A stretch of 10,032 bases of DNA from positions 1 to 10,032 of the forward strand of contig DAOVXR010000032.1 of the NCBI GenBank assembly GCA_030636065.1, read 5' to 3'. The position numbers and the translations under genes are program-made. Shown here piece by piece: positions 1-7,462 of this stretch. The notes under the pieces are model-generated. The model searched no databases and was not told the DNA's origin. It saw nothing but the letters and a program-made list of their open reading frames with translations. How positions within the stretch are numbered: position 1 is the stretch's first letter; each line of letters begins with the position of its first letter. Origin of the DNA: Sedimentisphaerales bacterium. GTDB lineage: Bacteria; Planctomycetota; Phycisphaerae; Sedimentisphaerales; SM23-30.

Positions 1-136
1 GGGGCGGCTGAATACGGGATTGAGCATCGGCAGGCTGGGGGTCGGTTACAGAGCGTTGTCTAACGGTTTTGTCCCACGCCAATACCGTCAGAACCATAAC
101 CAAAACAGCAATATATATTTTACGTGAAGTAATCAT
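1..136 (-). CDS. Single-pass membrane protein in PilP/GspC position (partial, N-terminus only)
   Basis: Only the first 45 codons are visible; the gene runs off the left edge. The ATG at 136 lies 36 bases after the pilO stop. The protein begins with a short basic head (MITSRKIY), one hydrophobic segment at about residues 8-20, and then a polar, Pro/Gln/Asp-rich stretch, the layout of an inner-membrane protein with one N-terminal anchor and a periplasmic linker. In type IV pilus operons the gene after pilO is usually pilP, a lipoprotein. No lipobox cysteine is seen here, so it is not a typical PilP; a GspC-like linker between platform and secretin, or a lineage-specific protein, fits equally well. 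No Shine-Dalgarno sequence is evident before the ATG. The gene is likely real because of the start context, operon position and membrane-anchor signature. Its function is inferred from position only. Confidence 0.7.
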   Translation of the reverse strand, partial: MITSRKIYIAVLVMVLTVLAWDKTVRQRSVTDPQPADAQSRIQPP

Positions 137-172
137 TCGCGTTATTACCGTAGTAATGTAAAAATCTTGTTA

Positions 173-718
173 TTACCTCGCTGCGAAGGCATCGAGACTC
201 AAATTAATAACACAGCAGCCCTGTTCAGATTGTCCGCGATCGAGAGCCAAAGAACCAATCCGAACAAACGGCAGTTTAACCGGTATTTTTTCCAACAAAT
301 CGTACAAACATGGGAACGAGCCGTACAATTGCAAAGCGATAGGCGTTTTATAAAAACGCTCGTCGCCGGTAGTGGGACTGGGCGTAATTTCGTCCAGTCG
401 CAAACCACAATGGTCAGCCAGGCTTCCGAGAGAACGTATCACTTCCGGAATATCGGTACTACAGTTGAGTAGGCCTGCGTTTTGCCGGGCCTGTTGCGCA
501 AGGCTCCTTTGATCCTGAATGACAACTTCCAGTTGATTTACCTGTGCATGGATCGAATCATTTTCCTGTAATATCCGTTGCTGATCCTGCTGTGCCCGGC
601 CCATCTTCTGCCCCATGGGCTTGAACAGGAACAGCCACCCCAGCCCGGCAAATAACAACAGGGCAGCAACAGCGTACAAATCAACATCAAAGATTTTTGG
701 GTTCTTGCATATCAGCAT
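173..718 (-). CDS. pilO: PilO-like type IV pilus inner-membrane alignment protein
   Basis: This is a bitopic inner-membrane protein that with PilN forms the periplasmic bridge between the cytoplasmic PilM/motor and the outer-membrane secretin. From the ATG at 718 it has 181 residues: a short cytoplasmic head, a transmembrane helix at about residues 14-32, a Gln-rich coiled coil at about 38-80, and then an alpha/beta periplasmic domain with the PilO-like pattern 'LALQLYGSFPCLYDLLEKI' (about 127-145). The open frame extends upstream to 853, but those 45 residues are not PilO-like and lie inside pilN, so 718 is preferred; it follows a weak GAG-containing site. The start overlaps the pilN stop by 32 bases, suggesting translational coupling. 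The length is slightly short for PilO (roughly 200 residues is common). Identity rests on architecture and on its place after pilM and pilN; PilO sequences are poorly conserved. Confidence 0.82.
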   Translation of the reverse strand: MLICKNPKIFDVDLYAVAALLLFAGLGWLFLFKPMGQKMGRAQQDQQRILQENDSIHAQVNQLEVVIQDQRSLAQQARQNAGLLNCSTDIPEVIRSLGSLADHCGLRLDEITPSPTTGDERFYKTPIALQLYGSFPCLYDLLEKIPVKLPFVRIGSLALDRGQSEQGCCVINLSLDAFAAR

Positions 719-1460
719 AATCAATTCTCGCTGAGGATAAAGCCGGCATAAGCGGACATTCGATTTCAAATTCCACAACCAGGGAATTCCGTGAGTTTTC
801 CTCGGGATTTCGGGCAAGACCGAGGTTTCGCCCTGATCGCTGTAAATAAACATACCGGAAAAAGCCGGAATTACGCAGGATGTTCAAAAAATCGGCCACG
901 GCACCGTAGTCCGAAGCCATACCCTTAACCATCATTACCATCCGTCCGGATGAGGCCGGCAGGTCGGCCTGGGATGAACCATCCTGAGCGCCGGGTTTCA
1001 GGGCAGGGGCGGACGAAACCTGCGATTTATCAATCAGGAACATTTTGGCGCCTTTTGCCAACGGAGCCTGATGTTGCGCCGAACCGGTTCCAGAGCTAAT
1101 CTGAGTAATATCCATTCGTTCGAGATAAATCAATTCAGGGCTATGTCTGGTGAGATAACCGATAATGTTCACAAAATTATGATAGCGATCAAGCTCCGTC
1201 AGCACGGCAAAACGATCCCGCCATAAATCGAGTTGTTGCTTCTGTTGGTTAAGGGCCTGGAATTTTTCCTGAAGCTGTTGAGATTGCCGGGTAAGGTCGT
1301 GGAAGGAACTGTCAGCGTCATGTAAAAAGTGGTACTTCAGGACACCCCATACAAAAATAACACAAAAGACAACCGCCATTAGCAAAGACCAGAGACGAAG
1401 GCGCTTACCGCGTTGTTGTCTTAATATCAATTTGTCAGGAATCAGATTGACAGCAACCAT
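687..1460 (-). CDS. pilN: PilN-like type IV pilus inner-membrane protein
   Basis: PilN binds the cytoplasmic actin-like PilM through its N-terminal peptide and pairs with PilO in the periplasm. The 257-residue product starts MVAVNLIPDK, matching the conserved 'INLLP'-type PilM-binding motif at residues 4-8. A basic stretch follows, then a transmembrane helix at about 23-42, a Gln-rich coiled coil at about 50-80, and a periplasmic ferredoxin-like domain at about 83-118 and 172-235. Between these, residues about 119-172 form a Ser/Gln/Ala-rich, low-complexity insert; with it the protein is longer than common PilN proteins of about 180-200 residues. The ATG abuts the pilM stop directly and has one of the best ribosome sites in the window, GGGGAGG with 8-base spacing. 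The C-terminus overlaps the pilO start. Confidence 0.88.
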   Translation of the reverse strand: MVAVNLIPDKLILRQQRGKRLRLWSLLMAVVFCVIFVWGVLKYHFLHDADSSFHDLTRQSQQLQEKFQALNQQKQQLDLWRDRFAVLTELDRYHNFVNIIGYLTRHSPELIYLERMDITQISSGTGSAQHQAPLAKGAKMFLIDKSQVSSAPALKPGAQDGSSQADLPASSGRMVMMVKGMASDYGAVADFLNILRNSGFFRYVYLQRSGRNLGLARNPEENSRNSLVVEFEIECPLMPALSSARIDYADMQEPKNL

Positions 1461-2678
1461 CTAATCGTCCTCCCCGGCAAGGGCCAATCCCAGAGCCGTA
1501 GTCCAGGACCCGATATTACAGCGGGTCGAAGGTAAATAACGGGTGATTTCAGCAAGCAGAGGATTGGCAATATGGACGACCGGCAGTTCGAAATACTCAT
1601 TGAGAAACTGGTCGAGATTATCCATTACCCCGGCAGAGCCGGAAAGCAAAATTCTGTCCAGCCGGGCACTGCTCTGCTCGGCAATGACATAGTTCAGTGT
1701 TCGTATCAATGCCTCCACATACTCGTTCAAGTCCGCCTGTAACGCGGCGAAAATTGTTTTGGAAATCTCGTTGCCGGTCCGGGCGGTTTCATTTTCCGCT
1801 GTGGCAACAGCAACGCCACCCTGATCCGACCGCAAATCTGTCTTTTCCTCTCGAACGTCCGGGATGCGCAGGCGGCGAGATCGACTGTCAATACCATAGG
1901 CAATTTTCAATTTTTCCGCCAACCGCTCATCGATCATCAATCGCTGCGCCAACGCCTGAGTGAGTCCCCTTCCGCCCAGTTGAAAACGACGGCAAAATAT
2001 CGGGCCGCGCGGGCCACAAACAACAAGAGTACTGCCGTGAAATCCGACGTCAAGGACGCCGGTAAGGATGTCGTCCGCTTGCTCGTGAGATTTACTGTAG
2101 TAACTGTAGTTATCGTACCGGGCCAATCGGGCCAGAGTACACGGCACAGCATCCACAGCCACACATTGCAGACCGAGTGATCGGAGCAAATCGATTCGAT
2201 GTGTTATCCAGTCGCTGTCGGTGGCAAAGGCCAAAACGGTTATTTGACCCTTCCGGTCGTTCCGATCGACAAGAACATAGTCAAAGACAGCCCGTTCAAC
2301 CGGGAATGAAAGATGACCCGCAATTTGCAGTCTGACGGCGCCGAGCACAGCCTCACGGGGCAGACCGGTCGGCGGCGAAGGAAGCGTTACCGGCCGAACA
2401 TCCATTTTTTCCAATGGACAGTTCAGGATAACGCCACGTCCGACAAAACCGCCCCGATCGATAAGGCGTGTTAGAGACAGAGATTCCGCGGCATCGAAAG
2501 AGTCCGGCTCGGTAGCAAACCCGTCAGGAAAAGGTATCTCCAGAGCAGCGTGAACATGTAACATATCCTGATGATCTCGCTTCGCTGAACCATCGCGGAA
2601 TAATTGCACAGCCCTCAGAGCAGTACTACCCCAGTCAAGGCCGATAGGTAAATAATTTTTTGTCAGCCAATCTAACAT
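1461..2678 (-). CDS. pilM: PilM, actin-like type IV pilus assembly protein
   Basis: PilM is a cytoplasmic FtsA/actin-fold ATP-binding protein that docks on the N-terminal tail of PilN and couples the motor to the PilNO bridge. From the ATG at 2678 it has 405 residues. The phosphate-1 motif GLDWGSTALRAVQL is at residues 13-26, the phosphate-2 motif VLDVGFHGSTLVV at 208-220, and the adenosine motif ILLSGSAGVMDNL at 343-355. The open frame extends to 2747 inside gspF, but the extra 23 residues are unlike PilM. The 2678 start leaves a 28-base gap after gspF containing AAGGAT about 12 bases upstream of the ATG. A polar, charged insert at about residues 264-305 makes the protein longer than many PilM proteins (about 350 residues). 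Its stop abuts the pilN start, the usual pilM-pilN order. Confidence 0.92.
   Translation of the reverse strand: MLDWLTKNYLPIGLDWGSTALRAVQLFRDGSAKRDHQDMLHVHAALEIPFPDGFATEPDSFDAAESLSLTRLIDRGGFVGRGVILNCPLEKMDVRPVTLPSPPTGLPREAVLGAVRLQIAGHLSFPVERAVFDYVLVDRNDRKGQITVLAFATDSDWITHRIDLLRSLGLQCVAVDAVPCTLARLARYDNYSYYSKSHEQADDILTGVLDVGFHGSTLVVCGPRGPIFCRRFQLGGRGLTQALAQRLMIDERLAEKLKIAYGIDSRSRRLRIPDVREEKTDLRSDQGGVAVATAENETARTGNEISKTIFAALQADLNEYVEALIRTLNYVIAEQSSARLDRILLSGSAGVMDNLDQFLNEYFELPVVHIANPLLAEITRYLPSTRCNIGSWTTALGLALAGEDD
1469..1475 (-). promoter_or_regulatory. Ribosome binding site of pilN
   Basis: On the minus strand the end of pilM reads GGGGAGG, then 8 bases, then the pilN ATG at 1460. This is the strongest Shine-Dalgarno match in the window and fixes the pilN start. 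It stands out because most neighbouring genes have weak sites. Confidence 0.75.
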
Positions 2679-2706
2679 TCGTAATCCGAAATCCTTTTCA
2701 TATTCA

Positions 2707-3954
2707 TTATGACGATATCTGCGATAAATCAAACAGCGGCAGAACAAGTGAGATCACCAGAACACCGACAATCAATCCCATAAAAATAAGAATTACCGGT
2801 TCCATAACCGTGGTTAAGGTACCGATCCTGGTCTCGTTGCGGTCGTCGAGGTAATCGGCCAACATAGTCATAACCCGGCCCACCTGGCCGTTTTCTTCAC
2901 CAGTCTGTACCATTTGAGCGATACTGGGCGGGATTAGCTTGCTGGTCAGCATAACCTCGTTCATTGTGCAGCCGTTCAAAACACTGGTATGCATCCTGCC
3001 GATCAAATCGGTATAAAGATAATTGACGGTAGCCGTTCTGGTCAACTCCAATGCATCCAATAAAGGCACACTGGATTCGATCAACAGGCCCATTAGTCTG
3101 AATATCCGCGCATTGATCAGTGCGGAGCTAAGCGGGCCGGCAATGGGGATTTTCAACAAGGTTCTGGTTCTGAACCGTTTGCCCGACTTACTACGCAGGG
3201 CAAAGACGATAGAAACAATTACCGCCGACAGCAACCCTGCCGCCAATAAAGTATATTCACGAGCAAAACTGGAGACGCTCAGAAGAGCTTTTGTCGTCGC
3301 AGGCAATTTGACATTCAACTCCTCAAAGACCGTAACAAATCGGGGCAGCACAAAGAAAATCAGTATCATCATTACAGCAAGAGAAATTAAAGTCAAAAGG
3401 GCCGGATAAATCATAGCCGATATCAGTTTGCTCTTCAGACGGTCAGCCTGGCGGGACAGATCGGCCAGTCGATTCAGGATTTCAGAGAGATTACCGGAAG
3501 TTTCGCCGGCAGAGATCATACTGGTAAAAACCGAATCGAAGATGTGCGGATACAAAGAAGCGGCAGATGTCAAAGTACCGCCTTCCTCCACATGCTGCCT
3601 CATTTGAGCAACAATCATACGCCAATGGGGATTGGTTAACTGCCGCTCGATGGCAGTCAGGGAAGCGGCAACAGGAGTACCGGTTTCCAAAAGGATGGCC
3701 AACTGGGCGGTAAAAAACGGCAGCTCGCGTCGCGACGCCCTTTTCGGATTGACCTTGTCGATTCCATTAGTCAACCCCGTCAGCAGGTCTTTCAGACCGG
3801 AACGGCCTATTGCCGAACTGGTTCCGGTTTTTACGCTTATCGGGACCAACCCGCGATTGCTCAACTCGGCCTGCACCTGCGTTACATCATCCACCATAAG
3901 GGTGTCTGTAACAATGCTGCCGGTATTATTTAATGCCTGATATTCAATAATCAT
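2707..3954 (-). CDS. gspF: Type IV pilus / type II secretion platform protein, GspF/PilC family
   Basis: This is the polytopic inner-membrane platform protein on which the assembly ATPase acts to drive pilin or pseudopilin polymerisation. At 415 residues it is full length. It has two repeated T2SSF domains, at about 78-200 and 280-405. Each carries the family signature: ISAGETSGNLSEILNRLA (147-164) and QTGEENGQVGRVMTMLADY (350-368). Hydrophobic segments lie at about 179-204, 232-252 and 383-407. The N-terminal part (1-70) has the 'Y.A.N..G' opening followed by a flexible linker, as in GspF/PilC. The ATG at 3954 lies 8 bases after the gspE stop and lacks a visible Shine-Dalgarno site, so it may be translated by coupling to gspE. 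The family does not by itself separate pilus from secretion use. Confidence 0.95.
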   Translation of the reverse strand: MIIEYQALNNTGSIVTDTLMVDDVTQVQAELSNRGLVPISVKTGTSSAIGRSGLKDLLTGLTNGIDKVNPKRASRRELPFFTAQLAILLETGTPVAASLTAIERQLTNPHWRMIVAQMRQHVEEGGTLTSAASLYPHIFDSVFTSMISAGETSGNLSEILNRLADLSRQADRLKSKLISAMIYPALLTLISLAVMMILIFFVLPRFVTVFEELNVKLPATTKALLSVSSFAREYTLLAAGLLSAVIVSIVFALRSKSGKRFRTRTLLKIPIAGPLSSALINARIFRLMGLLIESSVPLLDALELTRTATVNYLYTDLIGRMHTSVLNGCTMNEVMLTSKLIPPSIAQMVQTGEENGQVGRVMTMLADYLDDRNETRIGTLTTVMEPVILIFMGLIVGVLVISLVLPLFDLSQISS

Positions 3955-3962
3955 TGTAGTAC

Positions 3963-5720
3963 TTATAAGTTGGAGTTTTCCGCTATCATTTCTTTTTCTT
4001 TATTAGCGGCGCTTTCTTCGATAAAACAGGCCCTCATCATTTCGTCAATGCTGGTAAGGCCCTTTTCGACGCAGCGTATGCCCTCTGTTTTCAGGTCGTG
4101 CCAGTTGCCCTGCATCAGATAATTTTTTATCTCACCGGCAGAGGGCCGAGTAAGAATCAAATCCCTCAGTTGGGCGTTCATCTCAAGTACTTCACAAAGT
4201 GCCCGACGGCCTTTGAATCCACTGTCGTGGCAAAGTGCGCAGCCCTCGCCGCGATGAAAGGCCCGATGACTGGGGCCGTCCCAACCAATGTCACGCAGGA
4301 CGGATTCTTCCGGGAAATAAGTGGTTTTGCACTTGGGACAAATAGTACGAATCAGCCGCTGGGCGACAACACCCACAAGGCAGGAAGCAAGCAGGTAAGA
4401 CTCGATACCCATATTTATCATTCGGGTAACGGCACCCGGACTGTCGTTGGTATGGAGTGTACTCAGGACAAGATGGCCGGTCAGGGCAGCCTGGACAGCG
4501 ACCTTCGCGGCTTCCTCGTCCCGAATCTCACCGACCATAATAATATCAGGGTCCTGGCGGAGTACCGAACGCAGGGCACGGGCGAAAGTCAGGCCCACAG
4601 CCTCGTGTACCTGTATCTGGTTGACCAGTTCGAGCTGGTACTCGACGGGGTCCTCGATGGTAATGATATTTCGCTCCTTGTTACGGAGCAGATCGAGAGC
4701 CGAATAGAGTGTTGTGGTTTTGCCGCTGCCGGTCGGGCCGGTAACAAGAAACAAGCCGTAGGGCTTGCTGAGCATCCGCTTCAGGGCCAACACCATACCG
4801 TGTTCGTAACCGAGCAGGTCGAGTTTCAATTGCAGATTGCTCTTGTCCAATACCCGCATTACTATCTTTTCACCCAGGATAGTGGGCATAGACGAGATAC
4901 GCAGATCAATTTCACGGCCTTCCACCATAACGTGAATACGCCCCTCCTGCGGAACGCGTCTTTCGGCAATGTCCATTCGGCCGATAACTTTGATGCGGGA
5001 AATTATAGCGGCATGCCATTCCCGCGGCGGAGTCATAAGATCGTGCAGTATGCCGTCAATCCGATAGCGAATGTGAACGCAATGTTTATCGGGTTCGATA
5101 TGAATGTCGGAGGCGCCTTCCTTAACAGCCTGTTGAATGCTCATATTGACCAGGTTGACTACCGGACTGCCTTCGGCCATTTCCGAGAGGTCGATAATAC
5201 CGTCCTCATCGACGGCTTCTTTTTCAACCACTTCCACATTGGCGTCTTCGAGAGATGCGACAAAGGAGTCGAGCTTAACATTCTGGACATAGTATTTTTT
5301 TATAAATGCCCTGATGTTGGCTTCCAAAGCGATAACCGGTTGAATACGCAGACCTGTCGTGCGTTCCAGGTCGTCCACTACCAGCAGGGCCTGCGGTTCG
5401 GCCATCGCCAGGGTGAGTGTATCATCGACCTTGAACATAGGGATAATCAGATTTTTTTCAGCGGTTTCTTTGTCGATAGTATCGACAATATGCGGATCGA
5501 TCAGACCCACACGCAATTGCACCGCCGGCAGCCCCAGACGCTCCGAAAGACATTCGAGAACCGCTGTTTCGGGCACAATCTGTTGCTCGACAAGCAGCTC
5601 GCCGAGTTTTTTACCACTGGACTTCTGCCGGGCCAAAACAGCGGTAAGCTGTTCCTCGTCGAGGTGCCCTTCCTGCACAAGCATTTGTCCGATTCTAATA
5701 GCCTGAGATAACAGTTTCAT
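3963..5720 (-). CDS. gspE: Type IV pilus / type II secretion assembly ATPase, GspE/PilB/MshE family
   Basis: This cytoplasmic hexameric ATPase powers pilin or pseudopilin assembly. The 585-residue protein begins with an MshEN domain (about 1-145); its first 24-residue motif starts RIG at 9 and ends Q32, and after a 5-residue spacer a second, less canonical motif spans 38-61. The N2 domain starts near 'SPVVNLVNMSIQQAVKEGAS' (185-204). The ATPase core shows Walker A GPTGSGKTT (328-336), an Asp box TIEDPVE (354-360), Walker B LRQDPDIIMVGEIRD (387-401) and a His box TGHLVLSTLHTNDSP (414-428). A tetracysteine zinc motif uses C461, C464, C494 and C497. The ATG overlaps the STAS stop in an ATGA and has GGAG 6 bases upstream. 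The zinc motif and the 'VGEIRDEEAA' stretch favour an assembly ATPase over PilT. The gene might equally be named pilB. Confidence 0.96.
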   Translation of the reverse strand: MKLLSQAIRIGQMLVQEGHLDEEQLTAVLARQKSSGKKLGELLVEQQIVPETAVLECLSERLGLPAVQLRVGLIDPHIVDTIDKETAEKNLIIPMFKVDDTLTLAMAEPQALLVVDDLERTTGLRIQPVIALEANIRAFIKKYYVQNVKLDSFVASLEDANVEVVEKEAVDEDGIIDLSEMAEGSPVVNLVNMSIQQAVKEGASDIHIEPDKHCVHIRYRIDGILHDLMTPPREWHAAIISRIKVIGRMDIAERRVPQEGRIHVMVEGREIDLRISSMPTILGEKIVMRVLDKSNLQLKLDLLGYEHGMVLALKRMLSKPYGLFLVTGPTGSGKTTTLYSALDLLRNKERNIITIEDPVEYQLELVNQIQVHEAVGLTFARALRSVLRQDPDIIMVGEIRDEEAAKVAVQAALTGHLVLSTLHTNDSPGAVTRMINMGIESYLLASCLVGVVAQRLIRTICPKCKTTYFPEESVLRDIGWDGPSHRAFHRGEGCALCHDSGFKGRRALCEVLEMNAQLRDLILTRPSAGEIKNYLMQGNWHDLKTEGIRCVEKGLTSIDEMMRACFIEESAANKEKEMIAENSNL

Positions 5721-6052
5721 ACGAAGCTCCGTACGGCAGCAGTCGTATCGGCATAAATTTCCAAGCGGCTTGAGAGCTTGGTAAGGTTAAATATTTTCCG
5801 GGCCAGTTCATTCATACCGCATAGTTTCAAACACAAACCGTGTTCGCTGAATCGTCGGTGATGGCGGCTGATAAGCTCCAGACCGGCACTGTCAATACAG
5901 CCCGACTCAGCCATATTGATTACGATACGCCTGGCCCAGTCTCCGGCAAGGACATTAAGAGACTTATCCAGTTCATCCAACTCACCGACCAGCAACGGCC
6001 CAAGCGGCTTGAGTATCGTAACGGCGCCTTCTGTGTTGGTTATAACCTTCAT
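5717..6052 (-). CDS. STAS domain protein, anti-anti-sigma factor type
   Basis: The 111-residue protein is a single STAS domain like SpoIIAA/RsbV: a beta-strand start (MKVITNTEGAVTILKPLG), a helix with 'GELDELDKSL', the strand RRIVINMAES (41-50), and the signature CIDSAGLELI (52-61). In this family the serine of the 'DSAGL' motif, here S55, is the residue phosphorylated by a partner serine kinase. The Asp-Ser pair is intact, so switching by phosphorylation is possible. Partners would normally be an HATPase-type anti-sigma kinase and a PP2C-type phosphatase; neither is visible here. The gene sits 6 bases after the GGDEF-like gene and overlaps gspE by 4 bases, so it probably acts with the pilus motor or its regulators rather than with a sigma factor. 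No clear Shine-Dalgarno site precedes the ATG. The domain call is firm; the target is unknown. Confidence 0.9.
   Translation of the reverse strand: MKVITNTEGAVTILKPLGPLLVGELDELDKSLNVLAGDWARRIVINMAESGCIDSAGLELISRHHRRFSEHGLCLKLCGMNELARKIFNLTKLSSRLEIYADTTAAVRSFV
5727..5730 (-). promoter_or_regulatory. Ribosome binding site of gspE
   Basis: On the minus strand GGAG stands 6 bases before the gspE ATG at 5720, inside the last codons of the STAS gene. Together with the 4-base ATGA overlap it supports this start and translational coupling of the two genes. Confidence 0.6.
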
Positions 6053-6058
6053 TGTTTA

Positions 6059-7444
6059 TTATATAGTCAGTTCAGTGTGTGTTTTCAGGACAATCTTATA
6101 CGTCTGGTCTTGCTTGTTCGGCCCGCGAGTGAACAGGCGGCGGTACATTTTTTCGAGCATTTCTTCGAAACTGCCGGCAAAACATTTTTGATCCGCGAAC
6201 GTCCACTGTATGTCCACCCCCATAACATCCAGCGTCTTAACAGCCTGGTCCCGGTTCATTTCCACAGCGAGCCGTTCGGTAACAGCCCGTATAATCGAGC
6301 GGGCAAGGAATTCATCGGTACGCGGCAGCAGAACGGCAAATACATCGTCGGCCATTCTCGCAAGCAGGAAATCCTCACTTTTGCCGGAGAGAACCTTATC
6401 GAGACAACGACCGAACAATCCCGCAAGCCGACTCCACTGCTGTGCATTTTGAGTGAACATACTCCGAAAACCACGCATGGTAATAACCACAACAGAAAAA
6501 AGCTCGTCCCGCTCGCGACACTGTTGCGCCAGATTTTGTCCCTGCCGCATAAACACCTCTTTCCGCAACACACCACTGTCAGGGTCATGCTCAATCGACC
6601 ACTGACGCTGATTAGTCGCCTGCAGATGATTCCAGAACAGATTGACTAATTTGACTGCGGTGGAAAAACCGTCCTTCATACTATTTTTTCGCTGCTCAGG
6701 GTGCCCCCGATATTTATTATTGAATTCAACATTGACCAACAGCGGTTGCCCGTATTCGCGGTACAGGGGGATACAGGCATGACAAATCAAAGACCGAGTA
6801 TTATTCCGTTCACTATGGGTGTAACATCCGTGATCGCCGGAGGCAAGAAACGCGGCGCCCGACTCCAGCGATTCGATTATTTCCGGTACATTCAGAGGTA
6901 ATCGACAGGGAGACCGGGTCTCCGGCAACTCCAGCAGGTCAGTAGATGAACAAGCGGCCCCTTTCAGGGCCGGTTTGATTACACATTCGATCAGGTTTTG
7001 ATGCTCCAGGTCAGGACACCACAGAGAAATGCCGCAAGGCCCCAGGGCATGATTAAGTACCTTTTCAACCAAACGGGTAAAACACTGGTAGCGATAAAGC
7101 AATTGGTGGCTGCCCTGCATCAGGCATAGTTCGTCGAGAATACCAGGTGCATAAATCACTGCGTCAGGATTCGCTCTGGAACCGGATACCCGATGAGTAG
7201 TTGAATCGCAAGAAGATTCGTTGGCTGGGGCGGTCTGCGTAAGTTGGATTTCAGCGTGTTGATTGTCGGCGTTTTTCGAGGCTATGCCCAGGGTATATCC
7301 AGCCATCGCCCCGGCGCCAACCAACAGACAAACAATCAGCGAGTCAAGCGAAATACCCATCAAGCCGAAGACCGCTATAATCATCAGTGTGCCTGCGGTA
7401 AAATAAGCAAAGTATAATATCGGGTTTTGCCTTGTTTTATTCAT
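6059..7444 (-). CDS. Membrane-anchored protein with cysteine-rich GAF-like region and degenerate GGDEF domain
   Basis: The 461-residue protein has two N-terminal membrane helices (about 10-29 and 34-53), a polar linker (54-95), a middle domain (about 98-275) and a C-terminal GGDEF-like domain (about 282-400). The middle domain looks GAF-like (e.g. 'HACIPLYREYGQPLLVNVEF', 222-241) and holds ten cysteines between residues 107 and 224. The GGDEF fold is recognised from HDPDSGVLRKEVF (286-298, compare the usual 'D.LTGL.NR..F') and LLARMADDVFAVLLP (360-374). The active-site signature is A365-D-D-V-F369 instead of GGDEF, and no clean RxxD inhibitory site precedes it. Diguanylate cyclase activity is therefore unlikely; a binding, dimerisation or scaffold role is more plausible. 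The gene lies between the histidine kinase (18-base gap) and STAS (6-base gap). The ribosome site is weak. The GAF assignment is tentative. Confidence 0.85.
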   Translation of the reverse strand: MNKTRQNPILYFAYFTAGTLMIIAVFGLMGISLDSLIVCLLVGAGAMAGYTLGIASKNADNQHAEIQLTQTAPANESSCDSTTHRVSGSRANPDAVIYAPGILDELCLMQGSHQLLYRYQCFTRLVEKVLNHALGPCGISLWCPDLEHQNLIECVIKPALKGAACSSTDLLELPETRSPCRLPLNVPEIIESLESGAAFLASGDHGCYTHSERNNTRSLICHACIPLYREYGQPLLVNVEFNNKYRGHPEQRKNSMKDGFSTAVKLVNLFWNHLQATNQRQWSIEHDPDSGVLRKEVFMRQGQNLAQQCRERDELFSVVVITMRGFRSMFTQNAQQWSRLAGLFGRCLDKVLSGKSEDFLLARMADDVFAVLLPRTDEFLARSIIRAVTERLAVEMNRDQAVKTLDVMGVDIQWTFADQKCFAGSFEEMLEKMYRRLFTRGPNKQDQTYKIVLKTHTELTI

Positions 7445-7462
7445 TTATTTTTATCTGTATCT

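Noticed and set aside
719..853. Upstream extension of pilO (45 more codons)
   Set aside because: The extra segment lies within pilN, is not hydrophobic or PilO-like, and places the membrane helix too far from the N-terminus; the ATG at 718 gives the normal architecture.
2679..2747. Upstream extension of pilM (23 more codons) overlapping gspF
   Set aside because: The actin-like fold begins a few residues after the ATG at 2678, which also has an AAGGAT upstream and sits in a normal short gap; the extension is Arg/Tyr-rich and unlike the family.
4098..5711. Plus-strand open frame of 537 codons lying antisense to almost all of gspE
   Set aside because: Its translation shows no recognisable domain or membrane pattern, while the opposite strand encodes an ATPase with every expected motif. 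Long antisense frames opposite conserved genes arise from codon bias. Unusually long, but no support as a gene.
5840..6649. Plus-strand open frame of 269 codons opposite the STAS and GGDEF-like genes
   Set aside because: It spans the junction of two genes with clear domains on the other strand, has no convincing ribosome site and no recognisable features.
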